Below are positions 1-7,158 of a DNA stretch of 12,929 bases, piece after piece. Origin of the DNA: Christensenellaceae bacterium. Lineage in GTDB: Bacteria; Bacillota; Clostridia; Christensenellales; Borkfalkiaceae. The first letter of the stretch is position 1, and every line of letters starts with the position of its first letter. A model generated the notes under the pieces. It worked only from the letters and a program-made list of their open reading frames with translations. It ran no database searches and was not told the DNA's origin. Position numbers and translations under genes: made by a program. The stretch covers positions 1-12,929 of the forward strand of contig JAEDMA010000035.1 in assembly GCA_016295005.1 (NCBI GenBank), read 5' to 3'.

Positions 1-96
1 AGAATTTCTTTGAAGTGGTACGTTTTTTACGGCGGTATCCGCCCCGTAATAAGGCGTACGTATTACAGAATATTCAGAAAAGTAAAAACTAATTAG
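1..96 (+). CDS. C-terminal tail of an upstream polysaccharide-operon gene (partial)
   Basis: Frame 1 is open from the window edge to a TAG at 94-96 and gives 31 residues. They are aromatic and strongly basic, ending in ...YYRIFRKVKTN. The stop overlaps the AGGAG (95-99) that serves the next gene, as elsewhere in this operon. Basic amphipathic tails of this kind are common at the ends of glycosyltransferases and other membrane-associated capsule enzymes, but no diagnostic motif is visible and the product cannot be named. Frame 3 is also open, ending TAA at 90-92, so the frame choice is an inference from the stop/SD overlap and the codon pattern. Confidence 0.45.
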   Translation, partial: RISLKWYVFYGGIRPVIRRTYYRIFRKVKTN

Positions 97-102
97 GAGC
101 CT

Positions 103-1287
103 ATGAAAGTTTTACAGATAAACGCTACTTACGGCAGCGGAAGTACGGGTAAAATTTGTTATTCCGTAGCAAAACTTATGGATAAAGAAAATATTGAAAA
201 TTTAACTCTTTATTCGCAAGGCGAGTTAAAATCCGAAAACTCGGTAAAAATAAAAAATAAAACTTATTATAAAATTCAGGCGTTAAAATCGAGAGTTTTC
301 GGTAATTACGGGTTTAACTCTTCTTCTGCCACAAAGGAAATCATCAGGCAAATAAAAGAGTTTTCGCCCGATATAGTGCATTTGCACAATATCCACGGGC
401 ATAACGTAAACCTTAACACGCTTTTTACGTTTTTTAAGAAAAATCCCGAAATAAAACTGTTCTGGACTTTTCACGACTGTTGGGCGTTCACGGCGTATTG
501 TCCGCATTACACTATGGCTAAGTGCTATAAGTGGCAATCGGAATGTTCGCATTGTAAACAAAAAAAGGAATACAGTTGGTTTTTCGATAAAAGCAAAAAA
601 CTGTTTAACAGAAAAAAAGATTTGTTTACGGGGTTAAATCTTACCATTGTTACGCCGTCGGAATGGCTTGCGGGGGAAGTTAAAAAATCTTTTATGAAAG
701 ATTATCCCGTAAAAGTAATAAATAACGGAATTGATTTATCCGTTTTTAAACCTACCAAGAGCGATTTCAGGGAAAAACACGGAATAGATAAAGATAAATT
801 CTTGCTGTCAGGCGTGGCGTTCGGTTGGGGAGAAAGAAAAGGGTTAGACGTTTTTATAAAACTTTCCGAGCGATTAGATAAAAATAAATACGCGATAGTT
901 TTAGTCGGCGGTAACGCCGAAACGGACAAACTGTTGCCGAAAGACATAATATCTATTCACCGCACGCAAAATCAGACCGAACTTGCGGAGATTTATTCTT
1001 CTTGCGACTTGTTTGTAAATCCCACGAGAGAAGAAAACTATCCTACTGTCAATATGGAGTCGATTGCTTGCGGAACGCCGGTTGTTACGTTTAAAACGGG
1101 CGGCAGTCCCGAAATAATAGACGAAAAAACGGGCGCGGTTGTCGATTGTGACGATATAAACGGATTGATAAAAGAGATAGAACGCATAAGAAAGGAAAGA
1201 CCTTTTACAAAAGAAGATTGTGTTTTAAGAGCCGAAGAATTCGACGCGGATAAAAAGTTTAAGGAATATACAGAGTTATATAAATAG
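103..1287 (+). CDS. GT4-family glycosyltransferase (GT-B fold)
   Basis: This 394-residue protein probably transfers an activated sugar to the growing lipid-linked capsule repeat unit on the cytoplasmic membrane face. Seen in the sequence: an N-terminal Rossmann start (MKVLQINATYGSGSTGKI, a GT4-type glycine loop at 11-18), an HLHNIHG segment near 93-99, and an HDCW motif at 124-127 within a cysteine/histidine-rich stretch (C126, C133, C141, C148, C151). The C-terminal donor domain carries E311-x7-E319 followed by ACGTPVV and a TGGSPEIID loop, the hallmark of GT4 retaining transferases. AGGAG at 95-99 precedes the ATG, and the N-terminus matches the usual GT4 beginning, so the start is secure. 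The Cys-rich HDCW segment occurs in a subgroup of capsule and colanic-acid-type GT4 enzymes. The acceptor and the donor sugar cannot be read from sequence; L-FucNAc, made by the genes downstream, is one candidate donor. Confidence 0.9.
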   Translation: MKVLQINATYGSGSTGKICYSVAKLMDKENIENLTLYSQGELKSENSVKIKNKTYYKIQALKSRVFGNYGFNSSSATKEIIRQIKEFSPDIVHLHNIHGHNVNLNTLFTFFKKNPEIKLFWTFHDCWAFTAYCPHYTMAKCYKWQSECSHCKQKKEYSWFFDKSKKLFNRKKDLFTGLNLTIVTPSEWLAGEVKKSFMKDYPVKVINNGIDLSVFKPTKSDFREKHGIDKDKFLLSGVAFGWGERKGLDVFIKLSERLDKNKYAIVLVGGNAETDKLLPKDIISIHRTQNQTELAEIYSSCDLFVNPTREENYPTVNMESIACGTPVVTFKTGGSPEIIDEKTGAVVDCDDINGLIKEIERIRKERPFTKEDCVLRAEEFDADKKFKEYTELYK

Positions 1288-1288
1288 T

Positions 1289-2371
1289 ATGATAGGTTGT
1301 TTGACTGTAATTTCTGTTATAGGCGTATTAAGCGCGTTTTTTGCGTTTTTAATGCCTAAAACGAAAAACAATAAAATTATATATCTGGTTTTGTGCGCCG
1401 TAACCATTATTCTGCAAATGGGACTAAGGGACGGCACAATACAGTTATCCGACGTATATGACGTTGTCATATATTATACGCAATGTAAAAACGCAATGGA
1501 TTATTCTTTTGTAGAGTACCTTGCTACAATCGAAAAAGACTACGGGTATTATATTTTAAACTGGATGATAGCGCATATTTTCCGCGAACCGCAAGTGATT
1601 TTGTTCGTCGTTCCGACTATCATTTGCTTTTTCTCGTTCAGGTTTATTTATAAACATTCGGATGATATTTATCTTTCGGTTATTTTATTCTTTACGCTCG
1701 GGTTTTACGGGTTTGCGCTTACCGCTTTCCGTCAGAGTATCGCCATGTCGATTTGTTTGTGGGCGTACGACTACGTAAAGAAGAAAAAGATTGTGCCTTT
1801 CGTTTTAATAACGCTGCTCGCGGCGTCTATTCACCAGACGGCAATTATATTTTTACCCGTTTACTTTATCGGCAGAATAAAATTGACGGAGAAAAACGTT
1901 ATAATATATACGGCGCTTCTTGCCGTTGCCTTCGTTTTCGGTAATATCTTCGTTGATTTTTTCAACAAAGTATTCAATATGAACTACGGTAAAGAAGAAG
2001 TAGAGTCGCTTACCGGCAGAATAAAAGATTTTACTATATTCTTTATCGTTTTCGGGCTGTTGTATCTGTCTCTTAAAGAAAAAAATCCCGAAGAAAGGTT
2101 GTTGTTAAAATACAAAACGGAAAGTTTAACGTTTATATTTATGACGGGCGTTATGTTTTACGCTCTTCAATTTAAAGTGCTTATCACGGGGAGAATTGCC
2201 AAGTACTTTGTCGACGCGATAAACTACGTTCTCATTGCAAACGTGACGGAAAGTTTCAAAGATAAAACGATGAGTAAAGTTTTTAAGGCTTGCTTTATAA
2301 TTTTTTCCGTTTTGTTATTCTTTATATCCATAAGCCGAAACAATCTTTACGAATACGTTTATATAATTTAG
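1289..2371 (+). CDS. EpsG-family (Wzy-like) polysaccharide polymerase
   Basis: A 360-residue polytopic membrane protein with roughly ten hydrophobic segments (for example near 4-22, 29-43, 103-119, 127-147, 168-192, 204-226, 248-262 and 332-348). Motifs fit the EpsG family: GLRDGT at 45-50 followed by D55 and Y57, FRQSIAMSICLWAYDY at 147-162 with the conserved RQ pair (R148, Q149), and a buried histidine in SIHQTAI (H182). EpsG/Wzy proteins are thought to polymerise lipid-linked repeat units on the outer membrane face, consistent with the flippase gene two positions downstream. The ATG lies one base after the previous stop and has no good SD of its own, so translation is probably coupled to the upstream glycosyltransferase. 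Families of this type share little identity, so the assignment rests on topology and the RQ...H pattern. Linkage specificity cannot be inferred. Confidence 0.8.
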   Translation: MIGCLTVISVIGVLSAFFAFLMPKTKNNKIIYLVLCAVTIILQMGLRDGTIQLSDVYDVVIYYTQCKNAMDYSFVEYLATIEKDYGYYILNWMIAHIFREPQVILFVVPTIICFFSFRFIYKHSDDIYLSVILFFTLGFYGFALTAFRQSIAMSICLWAYDYVKKKKIVPFVLITLLAASIHQTAIIFLPVYFIGRIKLTEKNVIIYTALLAVAFVFGNIFVDFFNKVFNMNYGKEEVESLTGRIKDFTIFFIVFGLLYLSLKEKNPEERLLLKYKTESLTFIFMTGVMFYALQFKVLITGRIAKYFVDAINYVLIANVTESFKDKTMSKVFKACFIIFSVLLFFISISRNNLYEYVYII

Positions 2372-2377
2372 GGAGAG
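2371..2377 (+). promoter_or_regulatory. Ribosome binding site that selects a GTG start
   Basis: GGGAGAG overlaps the TAG stop of the EpsG-like gene (2369-2371) and lies a few bases before GTG 2383. It supports GTG 2383 as the start of the second glycosyltransferase rather than the in-frame ATG at 2290, which is inside the upstream coding region. The residues after the GTG (KIVFLSNYFNHHQKPF) are a typical GT4 N-terminus. Confidence 0.75.
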
Positions 2378-2382
2378 TTTTA

Positions 2383-3567
2383 GTGAAAATAGTTTTTCTG
2401 TCCAACTACTTTAATCACCACCAAAAACCCTTTTCCGACAGTATGAATAAAACGGACGGGGTCGAGTACCGTTTTATCGAAACGGAAGAAATGGATTTAG
2501 AACGAAAAAATATGGGGTGGGGAGAAAAAAACTATCCCGATTACGTGATAAAAAGTTACGAAACGGAAGAAAAATATGACGAATCAATAAAGGTTATTAA
2601 CGAGGTTGACGTCGTAATTTTCGGTTCTGCGCCTTATAAGATGATAAAAAACAGGCTGAAAGCGGGCAAACTTGTTTTCAGATATTCGGAAAGACTGTAT
2701 AAAAAAGGATTTAAATTTTACGAACAGCCGTTAAGGTTTTTAAAGTATTTTTACTTGTGGGGAAGATTTAGAAATACATATTTACTGTGTTCGAGCGCAT
2801 ATGCGTACGCAGATTACTTAAAGACGTTTAATTTTAAAAACCGCGCGTATAACTGGGGGTATTTTCCCGAAGTAAAACGCTATTCGGACATAAAATCTCT
2901 AATAAAGGGAAAAGAAAAAAATTCTCTTCTTTGGACGGCAAGGTTGATTGAATGGAAGCACCCCGAAGCGCCGCTTTACGTTGCGGAAAGATTAAAAAAA
3001 GACGGATATGATTTCAAACTTCGTTTAATCGGTAACGGCGAAAAAGAGACCGAAATGGAAACCTTAATAAAGGAAAAGGGATTAAGCGATTCGGTAGAAC
3101 TTTTGGGAGCGATGGCTCCTGAAAAGGTCAGAGAATATATGGAAAAATCCGAAATTTTTATGTTTACTTCCGATTTTAACGAAGGCTGGGGCGCGGTTTT
3201 AAACGAATCGATGAATAGCGGTTGCGCCGTTGTCGCGAGCCACGCCATAGGAAGCGTTCCTCTTCTTATAAAAGATAATGAAAACGGTTTGATTTATAGA
3301 AACGGGGATTCGGAAGATTTATATAAAAAAGTTAAATTTTTGCTCGATAATCCCGAAATAAGGGAGAATTTAGGCGAAAAAGCGTATTTTGCGTTAGCAA
3401 AAACCTGGAATGCGGAAGTTGCCGCGAAAAGAATAGTAACGCTTATAAAAGATATTATGAACGGAAATAAAAATCCGCATGGTTTTGAGGAAGGACCGTG
3501 CGCCAAAGCAAAAAAGTTAAAAAATAATTGGTATAATCAGTTATATAATAATGAAAAGAATAAATAA
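2383..3567 (+). CDS. GT4-family glycosyltransferase, GTG start
   Basis: A 394-residue GT-B glycosyltransferase, the second in this operon, probably adding another sugar of the capsule repeat unit at the inner membrane face. It begins KIVFLSNYFNHHQKPF, the NHHQ-type start common in capsule GT4 enzymes. The C-terminal domain shows the donor-phosphate contacts R187 and K192 (ARLIEWKHPE), GNGE at 217-220, and E267-x7-E275 in NEGWGAVLNES, followed by CAVVAS and IGSVP. The tail GFEEGPCAKAKKLKNNWYNQLY is basic and aromatic, suggesting peripheral membrane contact. The GTG at 2383 is chosen because GGGAGAG precedes it and the family N-terminus begins there; starting at 2290 would add 31 residues encoded inside the EpsG-like gene. 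The 3' end overlaps the flippase gene by 17 bp. Donor and acceptor are unknown. It differs clearly in sequence from the first GT4, so this is not a recent duplication. Confidence 0.9.
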   Translation: MKIVFLSNYFNHHQKPFSDSMNKTDGVEYRFIETEEMDLERKNMGWGEKNYPDYVIKSYETEEKYDESIKVINEVDVVIFGSAPYKMIKNRLKAGKLVFRYSERLYKKGFKFYEQPLRFLKYFYLWGRFRNTYLLCSSAYAYADYLKTFNFKNRAYNWGYFPEVKRYSDIKSLIKGKEKNSLLWTARLIEWKHPEAPLYVAERLKKDGYDFKLRLIGNGEKETEMETLIKEKGLSDSVELLGAMAPEKVREYMEKSEIFMFTSDFNEGWGAVLNESMNSGCAVVASHAIGSVPLLIKDNENGLIYRNGDSEDLYKKVKFLLDNPEIRENLGEKAYFALAKTWNAEVAAKRIVTLIKDIMNGNKNPHGFEEGPCAKAKKLKNNWYNQLYNNEKNK

Positions 3568-5065
3568 GGGATTATCGCTCTCGTACGTGTATTTTGTTTT
3601 AAATACCGTATTGACGATAGTGGTTTCCGCATTTATAGTAAGAATAATAGGGAAAACAGATTACGGCGTTTATCAGACGGTAACTGCGTTCGTTTCGTAT
3701 CTCGTGTTGCTCGAATTCGGTACGGGTTCGGCAATGTCGCGGAATCTTTCGCTGTTGAAAAAAGACGGAACGGATACGGAACAGGTGAACAAAAACGTGT
3801 CTACCGTATGGTCGCTGACTATTATTCTTTCCGCGTTTATTATATTGTTTGCGGTGGTGTTTTATTTGTTGATAGGCGACATATACGCTAACACGTTGAC
3901 CGCGGAACAAATCATAGTTGCGAAAAGATTATTCATCTTTGCCGCGTTTAATTTACTTTGCACATTTTTAACGCAAACGTTGAACGGGGTACTTATCGGG
4001 TACGAAAATTATACTTTCGAAAAGACCCTGTCGCTTGTAAAACTGCTTTTAAGGTCGGCTTTGATAGTCGTTTGGCTTATAATAAAGCCTAATATTTACG
4101 CGATAGTTATTATCGATGCGACGTTATCTTTCTCCGTATTTTTAATCACACTATTATATTGCGTAATTAAATTAAAATCCAAGTTGGTGTTTAAGTATTT
4201 CGATAAAGGCGTATTTAAATTTACTATGCCGTTATGCTTTGCTATGCTGTTGCAAACGATAGTAAATTCAGCTAACGGTAACGTGGATAAGTTTTTAATA
4301 AGCGTAATGCTGTCGCCCGAAGCCGTGTCCGTTTACGCTATTTCGACAATGCTTTTCACAACGTTTTCTTCCGTCGGCTGTATTCCTTTATCGATGTATA
4401 TGCCGACGATTGCCGACAGTATGAAAAAAGGGGCGAAAGGCGAAGAATTATCGGAATATTTGGTTAAACCGTGCAGATTAAACGCCTTTATTTTAGGCGT
4501 TCTGGCTTTCGGAATTCTGGTTGTCGGTCAGCAGTTTTTAACTATAGTCTACGGCGCGGAGTTTTCGGAATCCTGGATATATGCGATTATTATAATCGCT
4601 GCATTGCTTTTTAATGAGTTTAATAACGTTATAATAAACGTTATGGACATATTGAACAAAAGGCAGGTTCGCTCGTTTATCCTTATGATAACCACCGTTT
4701 TCAATATTATAGGATCGATACTCGCAATAAAATTCTGGGGTATGCTCGGCGCGGCAATAGTTACGGGAATTTCTTATGTTTTACAAACGGTTATATTAAA
4801 CATCTATTACAAGAAAAAACTCGGAATAAACGTTTGTAAATTATTTAAGGAAAGTTTTAAGGGAATATTTTTATGTCTAATAATAGCGGCGGCGGTTTCT
4901 TTCCCGTTGAGATACGTAATCGGTAACCTGTACGCGCAGTTTTTTGTGTGCGGTGGGGTGTTCTGCATAGTGTTTTTCGTATTATTTGTCCTATTCGGCG
5001 CAAATAAAGAAGAAAAGATGATTTTATTGCGAATAAAAAATAAAACGTTAAAAAAATCAGGATAA
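3551..5065 (+). CDS. Wzx-type oligosaccharide flippase (MOP superfamily)
   Basis: A 504-residue integral membrane protein with about 12-14 hydrophobic helices spread over its whole length. It begins with a short basic segment and a helix at about 12-32, followed by IIGKTDYGVYQTVTAFVSYLVLLEFGTGSAMSRN (residues 32-65), the conserved first loop of the polysaccharide-synthesis (PF01943-like) exporters. Such proteins move undecaprenyl-linked repeat units across the membrane for polymerisation, matching the EpsG-like polymerase encoded upstream. The ATG lies inside the last codons of the preceding glycosyltransferase (17-bp overlap) and has no strong SD, pointing to coupled translation. Length and topology are normal for the family. 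A teichoic-acid or other lipid-linked glycan flippase is the main alternative, but the capsule context favours Wzx. Confidence 0.88.
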   Translation: MKRINKGLSLSYVYFVLNTVLTIVVSAFIVRIIGKTDYGVYQTVTAFVSYLVLLEFGTGSAMSRNLSLLKKDGTDTEQVNKNVSTVWSLTIILSAFIILFAVVFYLLIGDIYANTLTAEQIIVAKRLFIFAAFNLLCTFLTQTLNGVLIGYENYTFEKTLSLVKLLLRSALIVVWLIIKPNIYAIVIIDATLSFSVFLITLLYCVIKLKSKLVFKYFDKGVFKFTMPLCFAMLLQTIVNSANGNVDKFLISVMLSPEAVSVYAISTMLFTTFSSVGCIPLSMYMPTIADSMKKGAKGEELSEYLVKPCRLNAFILGVLAFGILVVGQQFLTIVYGAEFSESWIYAIIIIAALLFNEFNNVIINVMDILNKRQVRSFILMITTVFNIIGSILAIKFWGMLGAAIVTGISYVLQTVILNIYYKKKLGINVCKLFKESFKGIFLCLIIAAAVSFPLRYVIGNLYAQFFVCGGVFCIVFFVLFVLFGANKEEKMILLRIKNKTLKKSG

Positions 5066-5083
5066 TTAAATTCGGGAACAGAT

Positions 5084-6085
5084 ATGAGCATTAAAAAAAT
5101 AGGAATAATAGGTTCGGGCGCATGGGGAACGGCGATGGCGTCGGTTCTCGCGGAAAACGGACATGAAGTATGCGTATACGGCATAGACGAAAACGAAATA
5201 AACGATATATCGGTTAAACGAAAAAACGCCAAATACTTCGGCGAATATTACCGCGTTCACGATAACGTAAAAGCCACTTTGGATTTTGGCGAAGTTGTAA
5301 AATATAACGACGTTTTAGTTCTTGCGGTGCCGTCGTTCGCGATAAAAGAAACGATAGAAAAAATAAAGCCGTACGTAAAAAACGATACTATAATAGTAAA
5401 CCTTGCGAAAGGTTTCGAAGCGGAAACGAAAAAAACGGTGGGGCAGTTTATACGCTCTCTACTTCCGTTCGGATTAAGGAAGAACGTCGTTTCGCTGTTA
5501 GGTCCTACCTACGCAACGGAAGTGGCGGAAAAACAGGTTACCGCAATAACGGCGTCGGCGGATTCTTTCGAAACGTCCAAAAAAGCAAAAGAGATTTTTC
5601 AGAACGACTATTTAAGGGTGTTTCCGAACAACGACCCCATAGGCAGCGAATACTGTTCGGGGCTTAAAAACGTAATCGCCCTTGCGTGCGGTATTTCCGA
5701 CGGGTTAGGTTATAAAGTGAATACCCGTTCGGCGATAATGACGGAAGGCTTAAAAGAAATCGCAGAGTTCGTGGAAAGTCTTGGCGGAAACGTTAAAACG
5801 TGTTTCGGTTTGGCGGGAGTCGGCGATTTGGTTCTTACTTGTTCGAGTAACACGTCGAGAAACTATACGGCTGGGTACGAAATAGGCAAAACTTCGGTAG
5901 AAGAATTTTTGTATCTCAACAGAAAAACCGTCGAAGGTGTTTTCGCGGCGGAAATCGCTTACGAAATCGCAAAAGAAAACAACTTAAAAGCGCCGCTTAT
6001 AGAATTTATTTACGACGTTTTAATAGCAAAAAAAGATATGTTAAGCGAAATTACAATCTTAAAAGACAAAATTATAGGAGATTAA
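5084..6085 (+). CDS. gpsA: NAD(P)H-dependent glycerol-3-phosphate dehydrogenase
   Basis: A 333-residue GpsA of normal length, which interconverts dihydroxyacetone phosphate and sn-glycerol 3-phosphate in the cytoplasm. The N-terminal dinucleotide loop is GSGAWGTA at 10-17. NLAKGFE at 106-112 contains K109. GPTYATEVAE (140-149) is a variant of the usual GPS-H/F-AEEV segment. SEYCSGLKNVIALACGISDGLGY (residues 188-210) carries the catalytic lysine K195, and GLAGVGDLVLTC (242-253) and SRN (258-260) complete the active site, so the enzyme should be functional. It sits 18 bp after the flippase gene and 3 bp before capE, firmly inside the operon. A housekeeping role in phospholipid synthesis is known for the family. 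Supplying glycerol phosphate for a cell-surface polymer is an inference from position, and no CDP-glycerol cytidylyltransferase or glycerophosphotransferase is visible here. Confidence 0.95.
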   Translation: MSIKKIGIIGSGAWGTAMASVLAENGHEVCVYGIDENEINDISVKRKNAKYFGEYYRVHDNVKATLDFGEVVKYNDVLVLAVPSFAIKETIEKIKPYVKNDTIIVNLAKGFEAETKKTVGQFIRSLLPFGLRKNVVSLLGPTYATEVAEKQVTAITASADSFETSKKAKEIFQNDYLRVFPNNDPIGSEYCSGLKNVIALACGISDGLGYKVNTRSAIMTEGLKEIAEFVESLGGNVKTCFGLAGVGDLVLTCSSNTSRNYTAGYEIGKTSVEEFLYLNRKTVEGVFAAEIAYEIAKENNLKAPLIEFIYDVLIAKKDMLSEITILKDKIIGD

Positions 6086-6088
6086 AAA

Positions 6089-7120
6089 ATGTCTTTATTT
6101 ACAGGGAAAACGTTGATGATAACGGGGGGAACGGGCAGTTTCGGAAACGCGGTTTTAAACAGATTTTTAAAAACCGATATAGGCGAAATCCGTATTTTTT
6201 CCCGCGATGAAAAAAAACAAGACGATATGCGCCACGAATATCAGGCGAAATATCCCGAAGATTGCGGAAAAATAAAGTTTTATATCGGCGACGTAAGGGA
6301 TTTGCAGTCGGTTAAAAACGCCATTCACGGGGTAGATTATATCTTCCACGCGGCGGCGTTGAAGCAAGTGCCTTCCTGCGAATTTTTCCCTATGGAAGCG
6401 GTGAGAACCAACGTAATCGGAACGGACAACGTGCTGACCGCGGCGATAGAAGAAGGCGTTAAATCGGTAATCTGTTTGTCTACCGATAAAGCGGCTTACC
6501 CCATAAACGCAATGGGTATAACCAAAGCGATAGAAGAAAAAATCGCGGTGGCGAAATCCCGTAATTCGGGCAATACGAAGATTTGTTGCACGAGATACGG
6601 CAACGTTATGTGCAGCAGGGGAAGCGTAATTCCGCTTTGGATTGACCAGATAAGAAACGGACAACCCGTAACTTTAACCGAACCTAAAATGACGAGATTT
6701 ATCATGTCGCTCGAAGAAGCGGTCGATTTGGTATTGTTCGCGTTCGAACACGGCGAAAACGGCGATTTACTTATACAAAAAGCGCCCGCTTGTACCATTC
6801 AGACGCAGGCGGAAGCCGTTTGCGAACTTTTCGGAGGTAAAAAGGAAGATATCAAAGTTATAGGTATCCGTCACGGCGAAAAAATGTACGAAACGCTTTT
6901 AACCAACGAAGAATGCGCCAAAGCCGTGGACATGGGCGACTTTTACAGAGTTCCCGCCGACAACCGCGGATTAAACTACGATAAATATTTTAAGGAAGGC
7001 GACGAAAAACGTAACGTTCTTACCGAGTTTAATTCTAATAATACGAGATTGCTTAACGTCGAAGAAACCAAAGAAAAGATTGCGGCGTTAAAATATATAC
7101 AGGAAGAACTCGCAAAATAA
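6089..7120 (+). CDS. capE: UDP-GlcNAc 4,6-dehydratase/5-epimerase, CapE-like
   Basis: A 343-residue extended SDR enzyme, nearly the length of Staphylococcus aureus CapE. It starts the UDP-L-FucNAc pathway, converting UDP-GlcNAc to a 6-deoxy-4-keto sugar with inversion at C5. Seen: NAD(P) loop TGGTGSFG at 12-19, IFSRDEKKQDDMR at 36-48, FHAAALKQVPSCEFFP at 86-101, STDKAAYPINAMGITK at 131-146, TRYGNVM..RGSVIPL, PKMTRFIMSLEEAV, and RHGEKMYETLL near the C-terminus. The usual SDR tyrosine of YxxxK is replaced by methionine (M142-x3-K146), as I recall for CapE itself, which separates it from PseB/FlaA1-type dehydratases that keep the tyrosine. The SD TAGGAG lies in the last codons of gpsA. A capG and a capF relative follow, making the pathway assignment strong. 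Confidence 0.95.
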   Translation: MSLFTGKTLMITGGTGSFGNAVLNRFLKTDIGEIRIFSRDEKKQDDMRHEYQAKYPEDCGKIKFYIGDVRDLQSVKNAIHGVDYIFHAAALKQVPSCEFFPMEAVRTNVIGTDNVLTAAIEEGVKSVICLSTDKAAYPINAMGITKAIEEKIAVAKSRNSGNTKICCTRYGNVMCSRGSVIPLWIDQIRNGQPVTLTEPKMTRFIMSLEEAVDLVLFAFEHGENGDLLIQKAPACTIQTQAEAVCELFGGKKEDIKVIGIRHGEKMYETLLTNEECAKAVDMGDFYRVPADNRGLNYDKYFKEGDEKRNVLTEFNSNNTRLLNVEETKEKIAALKYIQEELAK

Positions 7121-7158
7121 CGACCGACTTTTCGCAGACAAAATCAAAAAGGTAAAAT

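Noticed and set aside
3..92. Alternative frame 3 for the left-edge partial gene
   Set aside because: Open as well, but its stop does not overlap the next SD and its codon pattern is less like the neighbours; frame 1 preferred, without certainty.
2290..2382. A 31-residue N-terminal extension of the second glycosyltransferase
   Set aside because: It lies inside the EpsG-like gene. GTG 2383 has a good SD and gives the standard GT4 N-terminus.
4807..5260. Minus-strand frames across the flippase-gpsA junction
   Set aside because: They overlap the conserved coding of both real genes and have no motif or start signal.
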